Source of the DNA: Paenibacillus harenae
Lineage (GTDB): Bacteria > Bacillota > Bacilli > Paenibacillales > Paenibacillaceae
Length of the DNA stretch: 64,000 nt
Direction: 5' to 3'
Assembly: GCF_030812415.1 (NCBI RefSeq)
Contig: NZ_JAUSST010000002.1
Coordinates: 806,001 to 870,000, forward strand
Part shown: positions 53,119 to 61,729 of the stretch, piece by piece
Layout: every line of letters begins with the position of its first letter
Position numbering within the stretch: position 1 is the first letter of the stretch
Position numbers and translations under genes: made by a program
The notes under the pieces: generated by a model
What the model was told of the DNA's origin: nothing
Databases searched by the model: none
What the model saw: the letters and a program-made list of their open reading frames with translations, nothing else

Positions 53119-55098
53119 ATGAACATCAGCCAGATGATGAGAACCTATCTGGGAGAAGCCGCCGGCAACGATACGCGGGCGCTGGAGCTTAAGACGGGTC
53201 AAACGGTTCGCGGCGTCGTTCTGCAAGTCATGGAAAATAACGAAGCGATCGTACAAATAAACGGCGTGCAAGTGCGTGCCAAGCTTGAAATTCCGCTTCA
53301 GCAGGGGCAGACGGCACTTATGCAGGTTCAGCCGCAATCGTCCGGAGCGATCATCGTGCTGAAGCAGGTTGAGCCAAGCACGCTCGGCATGCCCGATGAG
53401 AATTTCAAGGAATGGGCCAAGGCGCTTTCGTTGCCGGAAACGAAGTGGGCGCTTGCGCTTATCAAAGATTTGCGCCGGGAAGGTCTTGTACTCACGAAGG
53501 AAGTTTCGCAAGCGTTCCAGCAAGCGGCGGCGGCTATGCCAGAGGGCGGCGATATCGAGCAGTGGATGCATGCAGCCGCTGCGGCGCATAAGAGAGGTCT
53601 GCCGATGACGGGAGCTGTCGTTGCTTCTTTGCAGCAAGTCATGTTCGGTCAGGATGCGCACGAGCTGCTGGACACGCTGCAGAAGCAGCTTGCCGGGTTG
53701 TCGAAAGCGATGGCGGGACAAGACGGCAAGGCGGCTGCCGAGGCCAAGGCGCTGCCACCGGCAGCAGCTCGTGTGGCGGCGCTGCTGGCCGAAGGAGCTG
53801 AGCTGTTGCGTCGAGCGGTCGATAGCTCTGCGACTGCCGATAGCGAGTCTCAGACCGGCTCTGCAAGAGCGGTGATTCCTGCTCAAGCAGGTAAGCCGGA
53901 GGTGCCTGCGCAAGCAGCGACAGCGGCAAGCATGACGATTGCCGCGGCAGCTCAAGGCGAAGGAGCCGAAGATGCTGCGAATGCTCAAGCCTCAATTCGC
54001 CCGTCGGATGCTGCCGGAAGCAAGGGCTCGCAAAACTGGATCGGCCAAATGATGAAATGGCTTGGCGTCGATCATGAGCTGCAGCTTGCCAAGGCGACTG
54101 CCGCGTCTGATGTGCCGGCAGGAGCACGTACGGCAGCACCTGCACCGCAAGCTGATGGACAGTCGCAGGCTGTTGCAGGAGAAAGCGTCAGCGAGAGGAA
54201 TATTGATGGCGATGGAGCTGAGGAAACGGCAGCCCGACCTGCCGCATCTGCCACTAGAGGCGTCGAGTCGGAGCGGTCGATTGGCGGCGCTCAACCGAAG
54301 CTGCATCAGTCGGAGAATGAGCAAGCAAGTGGAGTGCAAGCTCGGGTTAGCGGGGGCACAGCAGAGGAGCACCAGACGAAGCCAGCCGCGGATATGCGGC
54401 CTGGCATGGAACGCACGGCAGGCATTTTGCAGCAGGCAAACGCGCTCGGAACCGAGTCCAAGCCGGAAATTCAGATTCAATCGAAGCAAGCTCAGCAGAT
54501 GCAGCAAAGCCAACAGCATGAATCGCTGAAGAGCGCGCTGCTCTCGCTTCTATCGTCTAACGACACTCCGGCAGCAATCAAAGAAACGGCCCAGCAGCTC
54601 GTCGCGCAAATTACGGGTCAGCAGCTGCTGCTGACGCCGGAGCGGAACAGCTCTATTCTTACGCATGTCACGATGTTTATCCCATTCAACGGTCAAGACG
54701 GCAATCAGACGGCGTCCGTTCATATTCAAACGCGCAGGGGACGTAAAGGCGAGCTTGATGCGTCCAATTGCCGGCTCCTGTTCAACTTGTCGATGAACAA
54801 TCTTGGCGATACGATGGTTGACGTGAATGTCGTAGACAAGATCGTCAGCTTGAATTTGTGGAATGATCACCCTGCCATCGGCGCGCTTGCAGAAACTTCG
54901 CGTATGGAGGTGACCGAGCGGCTTCAAGAGGCCGGTTATCAGTTGCTGACGCTTCGTGCAACGCCGCTGCCCAAGCCGGGCATCGAGACAGAACGGAAGC
55001 AGGAACAGGGCGCAGATAAGGCGAAGAAGCCGCAGGCACCGCCGGATCTGTCGCAGTTCTCGGCGACGAGGTACAAAGGAGTCGATTACAAAATATGA
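53119..55098 (+). CDS. FliK-like hook-length-control domain protein (YlqG-like position)
   Basis: A 659-residue protein. The N-terminal about 240 residues are folded-looking (RALELKTGQTVRGVVLQV, QVRAKLEIPLQQGQTALMQVQP). Residues about 240-470 are low complexity, rich in Ala, Gln, Glu and Ser. The C-terminal about 130 residues (FNLSMNNLGDTMVDVNVVDKIVSLNLW, RLQEAGYQLLTLRATPLP) resemble the FliK C-terminal domain. B. subtilis has a similar gene (ylqG) at the same place. It overlaps the FlhB-C-like gene by four bases. The function is not known; it is not in a flagellar operon. GGAGGC lies upstream of the ATG. Confidence 0.7.
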   Translation: MNISQMMRTYLGEAAGNDTRALELKTGQTVRGVVLQVMENNEAIVQINGVQVRAKLEIPLQQGQTALMQVQPQSSGAIIVLKQVEPSTLGMPDENFKEWAKALSLPETKWALALIKDLRREGLVLTKEVSQAFQQAAAAMPEGGDIEQWMHAAAAAHKRGLPMTGAVVASLQQVMFGQDAHELLDTLQKQLAGLSKAMAGQDGKAAAEAKALPPAAARVAALLAEGAELLRRAVDSSATADSESQTGSARAVIPAQAGKPEVPAQAATAASMTIAAAAQGEGAEDAANAQASIRPSDAAGSKGSQNWIGQMMKWLGVDHELQLAKATAASDVPAGARTAAPAPQADGQSQAVAGESVSERNIDGDGAEETAARPAASATRGVESERSIGGAQPKLHQSENEQASGVQARVSGGTAEEHQTKPAADMRPGMERTAGILQQANALGTESKPEIQIQSKQAQQMQQSQQHESLKSALLSLLSSNDTPAAIKETAQQLVAQITGQQLLLTPERNSSILTHVTMFIPFNGQDGNQTASVHIQTRRGRKGELDASNCRLLFNLSMNNLGDTMVDVNVVDKIVSLNLWNDHPAIGALAETSRMEVTERLQEAGYQLLTLRATPLPKPGIETERKQEQGADKAKKPQAPPDLSQFSATRYKGVDYKI

Positions 55099-55406
55099 GC
55101 GGGGATCAGCAAGAAAATCGTTCATCTGCTCCCGCGCGCAAGGCGGTAGCGCTTAAATATGAGCCGGGCGATCGTATGGCTCCTGTAATGGTAGCCAAGG
55201 GCACGGGACATTTAGCGGATCTTATCCTTGAGAAGGCGAAGGAGAACGGCGTACCGATCCAAGAGGACGCATCACTTGTTGAAGTGCTCTCCAAGCTGGA
55301 CGTCGATCAAGAGATCCCAGCCGAGCTATATACGCTGGTAGCCGAAATATTAAGCTTCGTCTACCGCTCGGATCGCAAAGCGAGGGATTGGAATGACGAT
55401 AAGTAG
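55095..55406 (+). CDS. ylqH: EscU/YscU/FlhB C-terminal-like protein (YlqH)
   Basis: A 103-residue soluble protein equal to the cytoplasmic C-terminal part of FlhB: AVALKYEPGDRMAPVMVAKG, then ILEKAKENGVPIQED, LVEVLSKLDVDQEIPAELYTLVAEIL. FlhB would have the self-cleaving NPTH just before AVALKY; here the position reads PARK, so no autocleavage is expected and there are no membrane helices. The start overlaps the FliK-like gene by four bases and the end overlaps yraN by 14 bases. It is a flagellar-export look-alike outside any flagellar operon. Confidence 0.88.
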   Translation: MSGDQQENRSSAPARKAVALKYEPGDRMAPVMVAKGTGHLADLILEKAKENGVPIQEDASLVEVLSKLDVDQEIPAELYTLVAEILSFVYRSDRKARDWNDDK

Positions 55407-55761
55407 GCAACAGCTTGGCAAGCTCGGCGAAGATGCGGCTTGCGACTTGCTTGAATCGGAGAGTTATCGGATTATCGAGCGCAACTGGCGCTGCCGAAGC
55501 GGAGAGATTGATATTATTGCCGAGCATGGAGGCAGGACGGTGTTCATCGAGGTTCGTACGCGAAGACCGGGAGCCGGGCGTTACGGAACGGCGGCAGAAT
55601 CGGTAGATACTCGCAAACAAATGCAGGTTAGATCGACTGCTCTCGTCTACATGCGAAGCGCGGGTTTGTTAGATAGTCCAGTACGTTTCGACGTTATTGC
55701 CGTTGCGATAAGGGCGGATGGAAGCATCGTAGAGCGCAAGCAATATGAAGGGGCGTTCTGA
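55393..55761 (+). CDS. YraN family (UPF0102) putative endonuclease
   Basis: A 122-residue nuclease-fold protein. KLGEDAACDLLESESYRIIERNWR, GEIDIIAEHGGRTVFIEVRTR and a closing RFDVIAV block follow the UPF0102 pattern (E-x-D and E-V-R/K metal site). Frequently near rnhB, comM and dprA, and it is suspected to act in DNA processing or Holliday-junction cleavage, unproven. Overlaps ylqH by 14 bases. Confidence 0.9.
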   Translation: MTISRQQLGKLGEDAACDLLESESYRIIERNWRCRSGEIDIIAEHGGRTVFIEVRTRRPGAGRYGTAAESVDTRKQMQVRSTALVYMRSAGLLDSPVRFDVIAVAIRADGSIVERKQYEGAF

Positions 55762-55862
55762 AACGTGTAATATGATGGATTTTTACAGGAGGGGGCACAG
55801 TCCCAAAGCCACTGGCATAGGAACGGCCCCTTTGTGCGTATGCAGCTAACCTCTGGCTGCTG

Positions 55863-56137
55863 TGTTGGATTTCGCAGTAAATTGGGCGGAAATAGTGGTG
55901 GTGGGGAGCTATGGTGGATTTTCGCAGTAACTTTGAGCGTTTGACGCCATTTTGAGTACAAAAGAGAGGTCTATGCTGCGAATATCCAATATAGCTCTCT
56001 ATATGTCGCGAAACAGCCTAAAGTTACTGCAATGATCCAGTATAGACACTTCGCACATCCCACGTAATGAACGATCTATTCGCCTAACGCTGAGAAAGCC
56101 TCACCCTGCTATATTCGATTTCTGCACTAACTTTGCT
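55863..56137. repeat. Cluster of short intergenic repeats, consensus CTATNTTGGATTTTCGCAGT...AACTTTG
   Basis: At least five related units in both orientations: 55862-55884 (TTGGATTTCGCAGTAAATTG), 55911-55935 (GGTGGATTTTCGCAGTAACT), minus strand 55994-55971 (CTATATTGGATATTCGCAGC), minus strand 56045-56018 (CTATACTGGATCATTGCAGT followed by AACTTT) and 56109-56135 (CTATATTCGATTTCTGCACT followed by AACTTTGCT). They fill most of the 560-base gap between yraN and comM (55762-56322), which otherwise holds no gene that I can support. Confidence 0.75.
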
Positions 56138-56322
56138 CTAGAACGTCCTCATTTGGGCGTTCCAACGAAAGTAAGTACAGGTCATCGACATAGGTTCGGG
56201 ATGGACTACTACTCGGCTAAAATTAATGCAGATCTCCACCTTGGACACTGTCGCTGGCATATTCAATTATTTACTCATCGCATTATGGGAAGTGGTTGTA
56301 TTCTATTCAAGCATCACAGCTA

Positions 56323-57903
56323 CTATACATTGCCCAGTCTCCGATATTGTATCGCTTCCGCGACATGCTCGGCCTCAACCTCGTCGCTGCCCTCCACATC
56401 GGCGATCGTGCGCGCCAGCTTAAGCAGGCGGTCATAAGCCCGCATGCTTATGCCGAATAGCTGGAAGGCGTCGTCGAGCAAAGCTAACGCTGCCGGCTTA
56501 AGCAAAGCATGCTTGCGAAGCGCGGAGCTCGTTAGCTCGCTGTTCCATACGGTGCCGAGCGAGTGGGTCCGCTGCTGCTGACGGGCTCTGGCAGCCTGCA
56601 CGATACGTCTCATATCGGCCGACGTTAGACCCTGTTCGGACGGTCTGCCTTGCTCCATAATAATGGGCCTAGGCACTTCAAGCTGAAGATCGATCCGGTC
56701 GAGGAGCGGACCGGATAGCTTGGAGCGGTACCGGCTAATCGCGGTCGAGCTGCACGTGCAGCGTTTCTCACCGTATTCATGGCCATAGTAGCCGCATGGG
56801 CAAGGGTTGAAGGAAGCAGCGAGCATGAGATTGGCGGGAAATTGGAAGACGGCCTTCGAACGGGCAATCGTCACGACACGATCCTCGAGTGGCTGCCTCA
56901 TCATCTCGAGCACCTGTCGCGGGAATTCCGGCAGCTCATCAAGAAATAAGACGCCGCGATGGGCTAGCGTAATTTCTCCTGGCTTCGGGATGGAGCCGCC
57001 TCCAATCAGTCCGCCGCTCGAAATCGTATGATGCGGCGCTCGAAACGGCGGCCGCGTGATTAACCCTTGCGGCCCTTCGGGAAGCTTGCCTGCTACGCTA
57101 TAGATTTTGGTCACTTCAAGCGCTTCATGCTCGCTAAGGGACGGCAATATGCCTGGCAATCGGCGGATCATCATCGTTTTTCCCGTTCCGGGCGGACCGC
57201 TAAGCAGAATATTATGTTTGCCTGCAGCGGCAATGAGCATGGCCCGCTTCGCTTGATGCTGCCCAATGACGTCACCGAAGTCGCAAGCATCATCTTTCCC
57301 CGATAGAGAAGCATCGCCATGTTCTGCCCTCCCCCGAACTCCTCTTCCTATAGCCGACGGATCGAATCGCAGCCGGTTCCAATCCCTGGCCGCATCTGTC
57401 TTGTCTGAAGAAGATAATTCCGTTAGATGCGTCAAGGCGAACAGCTCCATGCCCGAAATCCAAGCCGCTTCGAAAGCGTTGGCTAGCGGAAGCACGATTC
57501 GCGTAATGCCGCTGCTCTTGGCTTGCTCGATCATCGCTAGCACGCCGGATACGGGCTTGATTCCGCCGTTAAGCGACAGCTCGCCGATCAGAAGCGTGCG
57601 CTCGAACGGCTGCGAGCCGATCTGCGCACTGGCCGTCAATATACCTACGGCTATCGCAAGATCGAAAGCCGTTCCCTCCTTGCGTAGATCTGCAGGCGCT
57701 AGATTAACCGTTATCCGATCAAGCGGGAAGGTGAATCCGCTATTTTTAATAGCTGCCCGTACCCGTTCTACCGATTCGCGAACCGCAGGGTCCGGCAGCC
57801 CGACAATGTTGACCTGGGGCAAGCCGCTCGATATGTCTACTTCTACGGAAATACTTCTGCCATCCACGCCATATACGCTTGCGCTTTGCACAAAACTAAA
57901 CAA
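56323..57903 (-). CDS. comM: YifB/ComM family Mg-chelatase-like AAA ATPase
   Basis: A 526-residue hexameric helicase-like ATPase that helps branch migration during natural transformation. N-terminal Lon-like domain (VDGRSISVEVDISSGLPQVNIVGLPD, VRERVRAAIKNSGF-type block), Walker A GPPGTGKTM at 236-244, Walker B region VLFLDELPEF, a zinc site (CPCGYYGHEYGEKRCTCS) and C-terminal Mg_chelatase_C. I choose TTG at 57903: the in-frame ATG at 57918 is itself part of the GGAGGTG binding site. The leader forms a terminator-like hairpin across that site. Confidence 0.92.
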   Translation of the reverse strand: MFSFVQSASVYGVDGRSISVEVDISSGLPQVNIVGLPDPAVRESVERVRAAIKNSGFTFPLDRITVNLAPADLRKEGTAFDLAIAVGILTASAQIGSQPFERTLLIGELSLNGGIKPVSGVLAMIEQAKSSGITRIVLPLANAFEAAWISGMELFALTHLTELSSSDKTDAARDWNRLRFDPSAIGRGVRGRAEHGDASLSGKDDACDFGDVIGQHQAKRAMLIAAAGKHNILLSGPPGTGKTMMIRRLPGILPSLSEHEALEVTKIYSVAGKLPEGPQGLITRPPFRAPHHTISSGGLIGGGSIPKPGEITLAHRGVLFLDELPEFPRQVLEMMRQPLEDRVVTIARSKAVFQFPANLMLAASFNPCPCGYYGHEYGEKRCTCSSTAISRYRSKLSGPLLDRIDLQLEVPRPIIMEQGRPSEQGLTSADMRRIVQAARARQQQRTHSLGTVWNSELTSSALRKHALLKPAALALLDDAFQLFGISMRAYDRLLKLARTIADVEGSDEVEAEHVAEAIQYRRLGNV

Positions 57904-57937
57904 AAAAAGCACCTCCATCGATTGAATGAAGGTGCTT
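57902..57937 (-). promoter_or_regulatory. Terminator-like hairpin covering the comM ribosome binding site
   Basis: On the minus strand AAGCACCTTCAT pairs with ATGGAGGTGCTT (12 pairs, one U-G) around a seven-base loop TCAATCG, followed directly by a T-run at 57908-57902. The second arm contains the GGAGGTG binding site of comM and the T-run reaches its TTG start. It can block transcription, translation, or both. Confidence 0.8.
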
Positions 57938-58164
57938 CCTTACCATTCCGTTCCATTTATTTAGATTATGGCAATATCATAGAGCATGGCTTACATAAAT
58001 GTCAATCATTGAACTTTTATAGCGTAAGATAATCGTTTAAAGGTCATACTATTTGGCGTAGTTTGTCTAGCGTTGTCGGTTTAATCTCAAAAAGAGATTA
58101 AACCCATATCAAAAAAGCCGTATTAATTATGCGTGAAAATAAGGTAACAAGCATGGAAAGGTGC

Positions 58165-58170
58165 TACAAT
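58165..58170 (+). promoter_or_regulatory. Extended -10 promoter of sucCD
   Basis: TACAAT preceded by TGC (TGn extension), 58 bases before the sucC ATG. The remainder of the divergent comM-sucC gap (57938-58164) is AT-rich with no gene that I can support. Confidence 0.55.
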
Positions 58171-58227
58171 AATAAAGGTTTGTGTACATATGACTGATTT
58201 CAGTCTGTGAAATGGAGGATTTCAACA

Positions 58228-59388
58228 ATGAATATCCATGAGTATCAAGGGAAAGCGGTCCTTAAACAGTATGGTGTAGTCGTTCCTGAAGGTAAAGTTG
58301 CCTTCACGGTTGACGAAGCTGTAGAAGCGGCCAAAGAGCTCGGAACTGCCGTAGTTGTCGTGAAAGCGCAAATTCATGCAGGCGGACGCGGTAAAGCGGG
58401 CGGCGTTAAAGTAGCAAAAAACTTGGATGAAGTGCGTGCATACGCTAGCGAAATTCTTGGCAAAGTGCTCGTTACGCATCAAACGGGCCCAGAGGGCAAA
58501 GAAGTGAAACGCCTGCTCATCGAGCAAGGCTGCGACATCAAGAAAGAATATTATATCGGCGCCGTTCTTGACCGTGGTACAGGCCGCGTCGTTATAATGG
58601 CTTCGGAAGAGGGCGGCACGGAGATCGAAGAAGTTGCCGAACATTCCCCGGAGAAAATTTTCAAAGAGGTTGTCGATCCGGCTGTTGGCCTTCAGGCATT
58701 CCAAGCGCGCAAATTGGCGTATGCCATCAACATTCCGGGCGAGCTTGTCAATAAAGCAGTTAAATTCATGATCTCTCTTTACACCGCATTCGTTGAGAAG
58801 GACGCTTCCATCGCGGAGATTAACCCGCTCGTCGTTACTGGCGACGGACAAGTCATCGCCCTTGACGCGAAGCTGAACTTCGATTCCAACGCGCTGTACC
58901 GCCACAAAGATATCGTAGCGCTTCGCGACCTTGAAGAGGAAGACGCGAAAGAGATCGAAGCTTCCAAGTACGATCTGAGCTACATCGCCCTAGACGGCAA
59001 CATCGGCTGCTTGGTTAACGGCGCAGGTCTTGCAATGGCAACGATGGATATTATCAAATACTTCGGCGGCGACCCGGCCAACTTCCTGGACGTAGGGGGC
59101 GGTGCGACTGCGGAAAAGGTTACCGAAGCATTCAAAATTATTTTGTCCGACGCGAAGGTAAAAGGGATCTTCGTTAACATCTTCGGCGGCATTATGCGTT
59201 GCGACGTTATTGCCAACGGCGTTGTCGAAGCGGCTAAGCAAGTCGGTCTAGACCGTCCGCTCGTCGTACGTCTGGAAGGTACAAACGTAGACCTCGGAAA
59301 AGCTATTTTGAAAGAATCGGGACTGAACATCGTCGCTGCCGACTCCATGTCGGACGGCGCTCAAAAAATTGTCGCTCTCGTGAAATAA
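58228..59388 (+). CDS. sucC: Succinyl-CoA synthetase beta subunit
   Basis: A 386-residue ATP-grasp subunit of the TCA-cycle enzyme that interconverts succinyl-CoA and succinate with nucleotide. [42 protein letters not shown] and the CoA-ligase domain ([23 protein letters not shown]) are present. ATG at 58228 follows ATGGAGGA. Codon use is that of a highly expressed gene. Confidence 0.97.
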   Translation: MNIHEYQGKAVLKQYGVVVPEGKVAFTVDEAVEAAKELGTAVVVVKAQIHAGGRGKAGGVKVAKNLDEVRAYASEILGKVLVTHQTGPEGKEVKRLLIEQGCDIKKEYYIGAVLDRGTGRVVIMASEEGGTEIEEVAEHSPEKIFKEVVDPAVGLQAFQARKLAYAINIPGELVNKAVKFMISLYTAFVEKDASIAEINPLVVTGDGQVIALDAKLNFDSNALYRHKDIVALRDLEEEDAKEIEASKYDLSYIALDGNIGCLVNGAGLAMATMDIIKYFGGDPANFLDVGGGATAEKVTEAFKIILSDAKVKGIFVNIFGGIMRCDVIANGVVEAAKQVGLDRPLVVRLEGTNVDLGKAILKESGLNIVAADSMSDGAQKIVALVK

Positions 59389-59445
59389 ATAGCTTGACTT
59401 GCGGCATGCCCGCATACGAATTCATTCAGGGGATGTGAGTTAAGA

Positions 59446-60387
59446 GTGAGCATTTTGGTCAATAAAGACACAAAAGTCATTACTCAAGGCATTACGGGCG
59501 CAACTGGCTTATTCCATGCAAAAGGCGCTTTAGAATACGGTACGCAAATGGTTGGCGGCGTTACTCCGGGCAAAGGCGGCACGAACGTTGACATCACGCT
59601 TGAAAACGGTAAGGTTGTATCGCTTCCGGTATTCAATACGGTGGCTCAAGCCGTCAAAGCTACGGGCGCTAACGCTTCGGTTATCTATGTACCGCCGGCA
59701 TTCGCTGCCGACGCGATCATGGAAGCCGTAGACGCTGAGCTTGACCTTGTCATCTGTATTACAGAAGGCATTCCGGTACTCGATATGGTTAAAGTAAAAC
59801 GCTACATGGACGGAAGCAACACGGTTCTTATCGGACCGAACTGCCCTGGCGTTATTACACCAGGCGAGTGCAAAATCGGCATTATGCCGGGCTACATCCA
59901 TACGCCAGGCCACGTCGGCGTCATTTCCCGTTCGGGAACACTGACATACGAAGCGGTTCACCAGCTGACAACCCGCGGTATCGGTCAATCGTCCGCAGTC
60001 GGTATCGGAGGCGACCCGGTTAAAGGATCGGAATTCATCGATATCCTTAACCGCTTCAATGAAGACCCTGACACTTACGCGGTTATTATGATCGGCGAGA
60101 TCGGCGGTACGGCAGAGGAAGAAGCTGCCGAGTGGATCAAAGCGAACATGAAGAAACCGGTAGTCGGCTTCATCGGCGGCGCAACGGCGCCTCCGGGCAA
60201 ACGCATGGGACATGCGGGCGCTATCATCTCCGGCGGCAAAGGTACGGCCGCAGAGAAGATCGCTACGCTTGAAGCTTGCGGCATCAAAGTTGCTCCAACG
60301 CCTACGGATATGGGCTCCACGCTCGTAAGCGTACTTGAAGAGCAAGGCTTGCTCGAGAAATGCACGACGCACCAGGCGCAAATCTAA
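59446..60387 (+). CDS. sucD: Succinyl-CoA synthetase alpha subunit
   Basis: A 313-residue CoA-binding subunit. Rossmann start [31 protein letters not shown] and the phospho-accepting H256 in MGHAGAI. GTG start at 59446 after AGGGGATG. Somewhat longer C-terminus than the E. coli subunit. Forms the sucCD operon with the preceding gene. Confidence 0.97.
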   Translation: MSILVNKDTKVITQGITGATGLFHAKGALEYGTQMVGGVTPGKGGTNVDITLENGKVVSLPVFNTVAQAVKATGANASVIYVPPAFAADAIMEAVDAELDLVICITEGIPVLDMVKVKRYMDGSNTVLIGPNCPGVITPGECKIGIMPGYIHTPGHVGVISRSGTLTYEAVHQLTTRGIGQSSAVGIGGDPVKGSEFIDILNRFNEDPDTYAVIMIGEIGGTAEEEAAEWIKANMKKPVVGFIGGATAPPGKRMGHAGAIISGGKGTAAEKIATLEACGIKVAPTPTDMGSTLVSVLEEQGLLEKCTTHQAQI

Positions 60388-60404
60388 TACGCAATACGCG
60401 AAGG

Positions 60405-60459
60405 TAAGCAACCTTTCAACGACCCGTTATCGGGAGTTGGAAGGTTGCTTTTTTTGTTT
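60405..60459 (+). terminator. Intrinsic terminator after sucD
   Basis: AAGCAACCTT-T-CAAC and GTTG-G-AAGGTTGCTT pair with an inner hairpin, followed by seven T. Confidence 0.92.
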
Positions 60460-60567
60460 ATTTTCATATTGATTTTCAAAATTTAATCGGCCGACTTGCA
60501 TTCTTTATCCATGTAACGCACAATAGATAAGAATGTATGCCGCCCGATCCATGAGAGGGATGGGCGT

Positions 60568-61701
60568 ATGAAGCTTAATAATGAACTAAGAAGAAGCATG
60601 GTTGTCGCTTTTTATGAAATACCGGGCATTGGCTGGCATTCCATTAAGAAGGCGATTGAGCATCAATTGTGGCTGAAGCCGATTTGGACGCTTGAGCTTC
60701 TAATCGGCATTGGATTGAAGAAGGATCAGGCGCAAGCGGTTATGAATCGTTTTGCTGCCGGCAGATGGGATCTCGCTGACAAATCCGCACCTGCAGCCGC
60801 AAGAGCGGGAGCCGTTACGCTAACGCCGTTCGACAAGGAATATCCGTATAACCTCAGGCAGATCGATCAACCGCCTTGGGTGCTGTACGCCAAGGGGAAT
60901 CTCGATTTGCTTCATGCGCCGAGCGTTGCTATCGTTGGAACGAGAGTCCCGACCGCATATGGCAGGCACAGTGCAAGAGAAATGTCCAAGGAGCTCTCAG
61001 ATCTCGGCCTTACCGTCGTTAGCGGTCTTGCCAAAGGAATCGACAGCCTTGCGCATGAAGCGGCTCTAGACGGTGCTGGCGGGACGATAGCGGTACTGCC
61101 GACTCCAATCGATACCTGTTATCCTTCGGAAAACAGGTCATTATTCCGCGCCATTGCCGAGAAAGGCTTGCTCGTATCCGAGACTCCGATCGGCACGACG
61201 CTCCATCCGGGGCAATTTCCGCAGCGCAATCGAATTATTGCAGGATTATCCGTCGGCACCGTCGTAGTGGAAGGTGCCAAACGAAGCGGTTCTCTCATAA
61301 CGGCGAAGTATGCGCTTGACATGTCGAGAGAATTGTTCGCTATCCCGGGGCAAATATCGTCACCCAAGAGCGAAGGCCCGAATGATCTCATAAAAAAAGG
61401 CTCGGCTAAGCTGATTTCTTGCGCTACCGATATAATAGAGGAGCTGAGATGGCTGCCGGCCGCTATTGAGAAGAGGCTGAAAAGCAAGACCGATACCGGT
61501 ACCGCCATCGATAACTCGGCTTTGGGTCTGACTGCCGAAGAACGACAAGTCGTCGGTTTTTTGCAGGATCAGCCGCTATCCATTAATGAATTACACGAGC
61601 TGTCCGCTATTCCGTTTGGACATTTGAACGCACTTCTGATAAATTTATGTATAAAACGGAAAATCGAGCTTCAGCCCGGATCCATATATATCGCATTGTA
61701 A
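60568..61701 (+). CDS. dprA: DNA-processing protein DprA
   Basis: A 377-residue single-strand DNA-binding protein that loads RecA on incoming DNA in transformation. N-terminal helical region, Rossmann core with VAIVGTRVPTAYGR, VSGLAKGIDSLAHEAAL, RNRIIAGLS and GSLITAKYAL, and a C-terminal winged helix at about 310-377. Intact. Found directly before topA as in B. subtilis. Together with comM it suggests competence functions. Confidence 0.95.
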   Translation: MKLNNELRRSMVVAFYEIPGIGWHSIKKAIEHQLWLKPIWTLELLIGIGLKKDQAQAVMNRFAAGRWDLADKSAPAAARAGAVTLTPFDKEYPYNLRQIDQPPWVLYAKGNLDLLHAPSVAIVGTRVPTAYGRHSAREMSKELSDLGLTVVSGLAKGIDSLAHEAALDGAGGTIAVLPTPIDTCYPSENRSLFRAIAEKGLLVSETPIGTTLHPGQFPQRNRIIAGLSVGTVVVEGAKRSGSLITAKYALDMSRELFAIPGQISSPKSEGPNDLIKKGSAKLISCATDIIEELRWLPAAIEKRLKSKTDTGTAIDNSALGLTAEERQVVGFLQDQPLSINELHELSAIPFGHLNALLINLCIKRKIELQPGSIYIAL

Positions 61702-61729
61702 CCAGCAGTAGAGAGAGGAGGCACCTCGC

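Noticed and set aside
53480..54520. Long antisense frames across the FliK-like gene and other GC-rich genes
   Set aside because: They are mirror frames of biased codon use, without binding sites or recognisable domains.
55762..56322. CRISPR-like array suspected from repeated units
   Set aside because: Units are degenerate, occur in both orientations and have irregular spacing; there are no cas genes.
57904..57918. ATG at 57918 as the comM start
   Set aside because: This ATG is the first part of the GGAGGTG binding site; the TTG at 57903 is seven bases after it and gives the usual family N-terminus.
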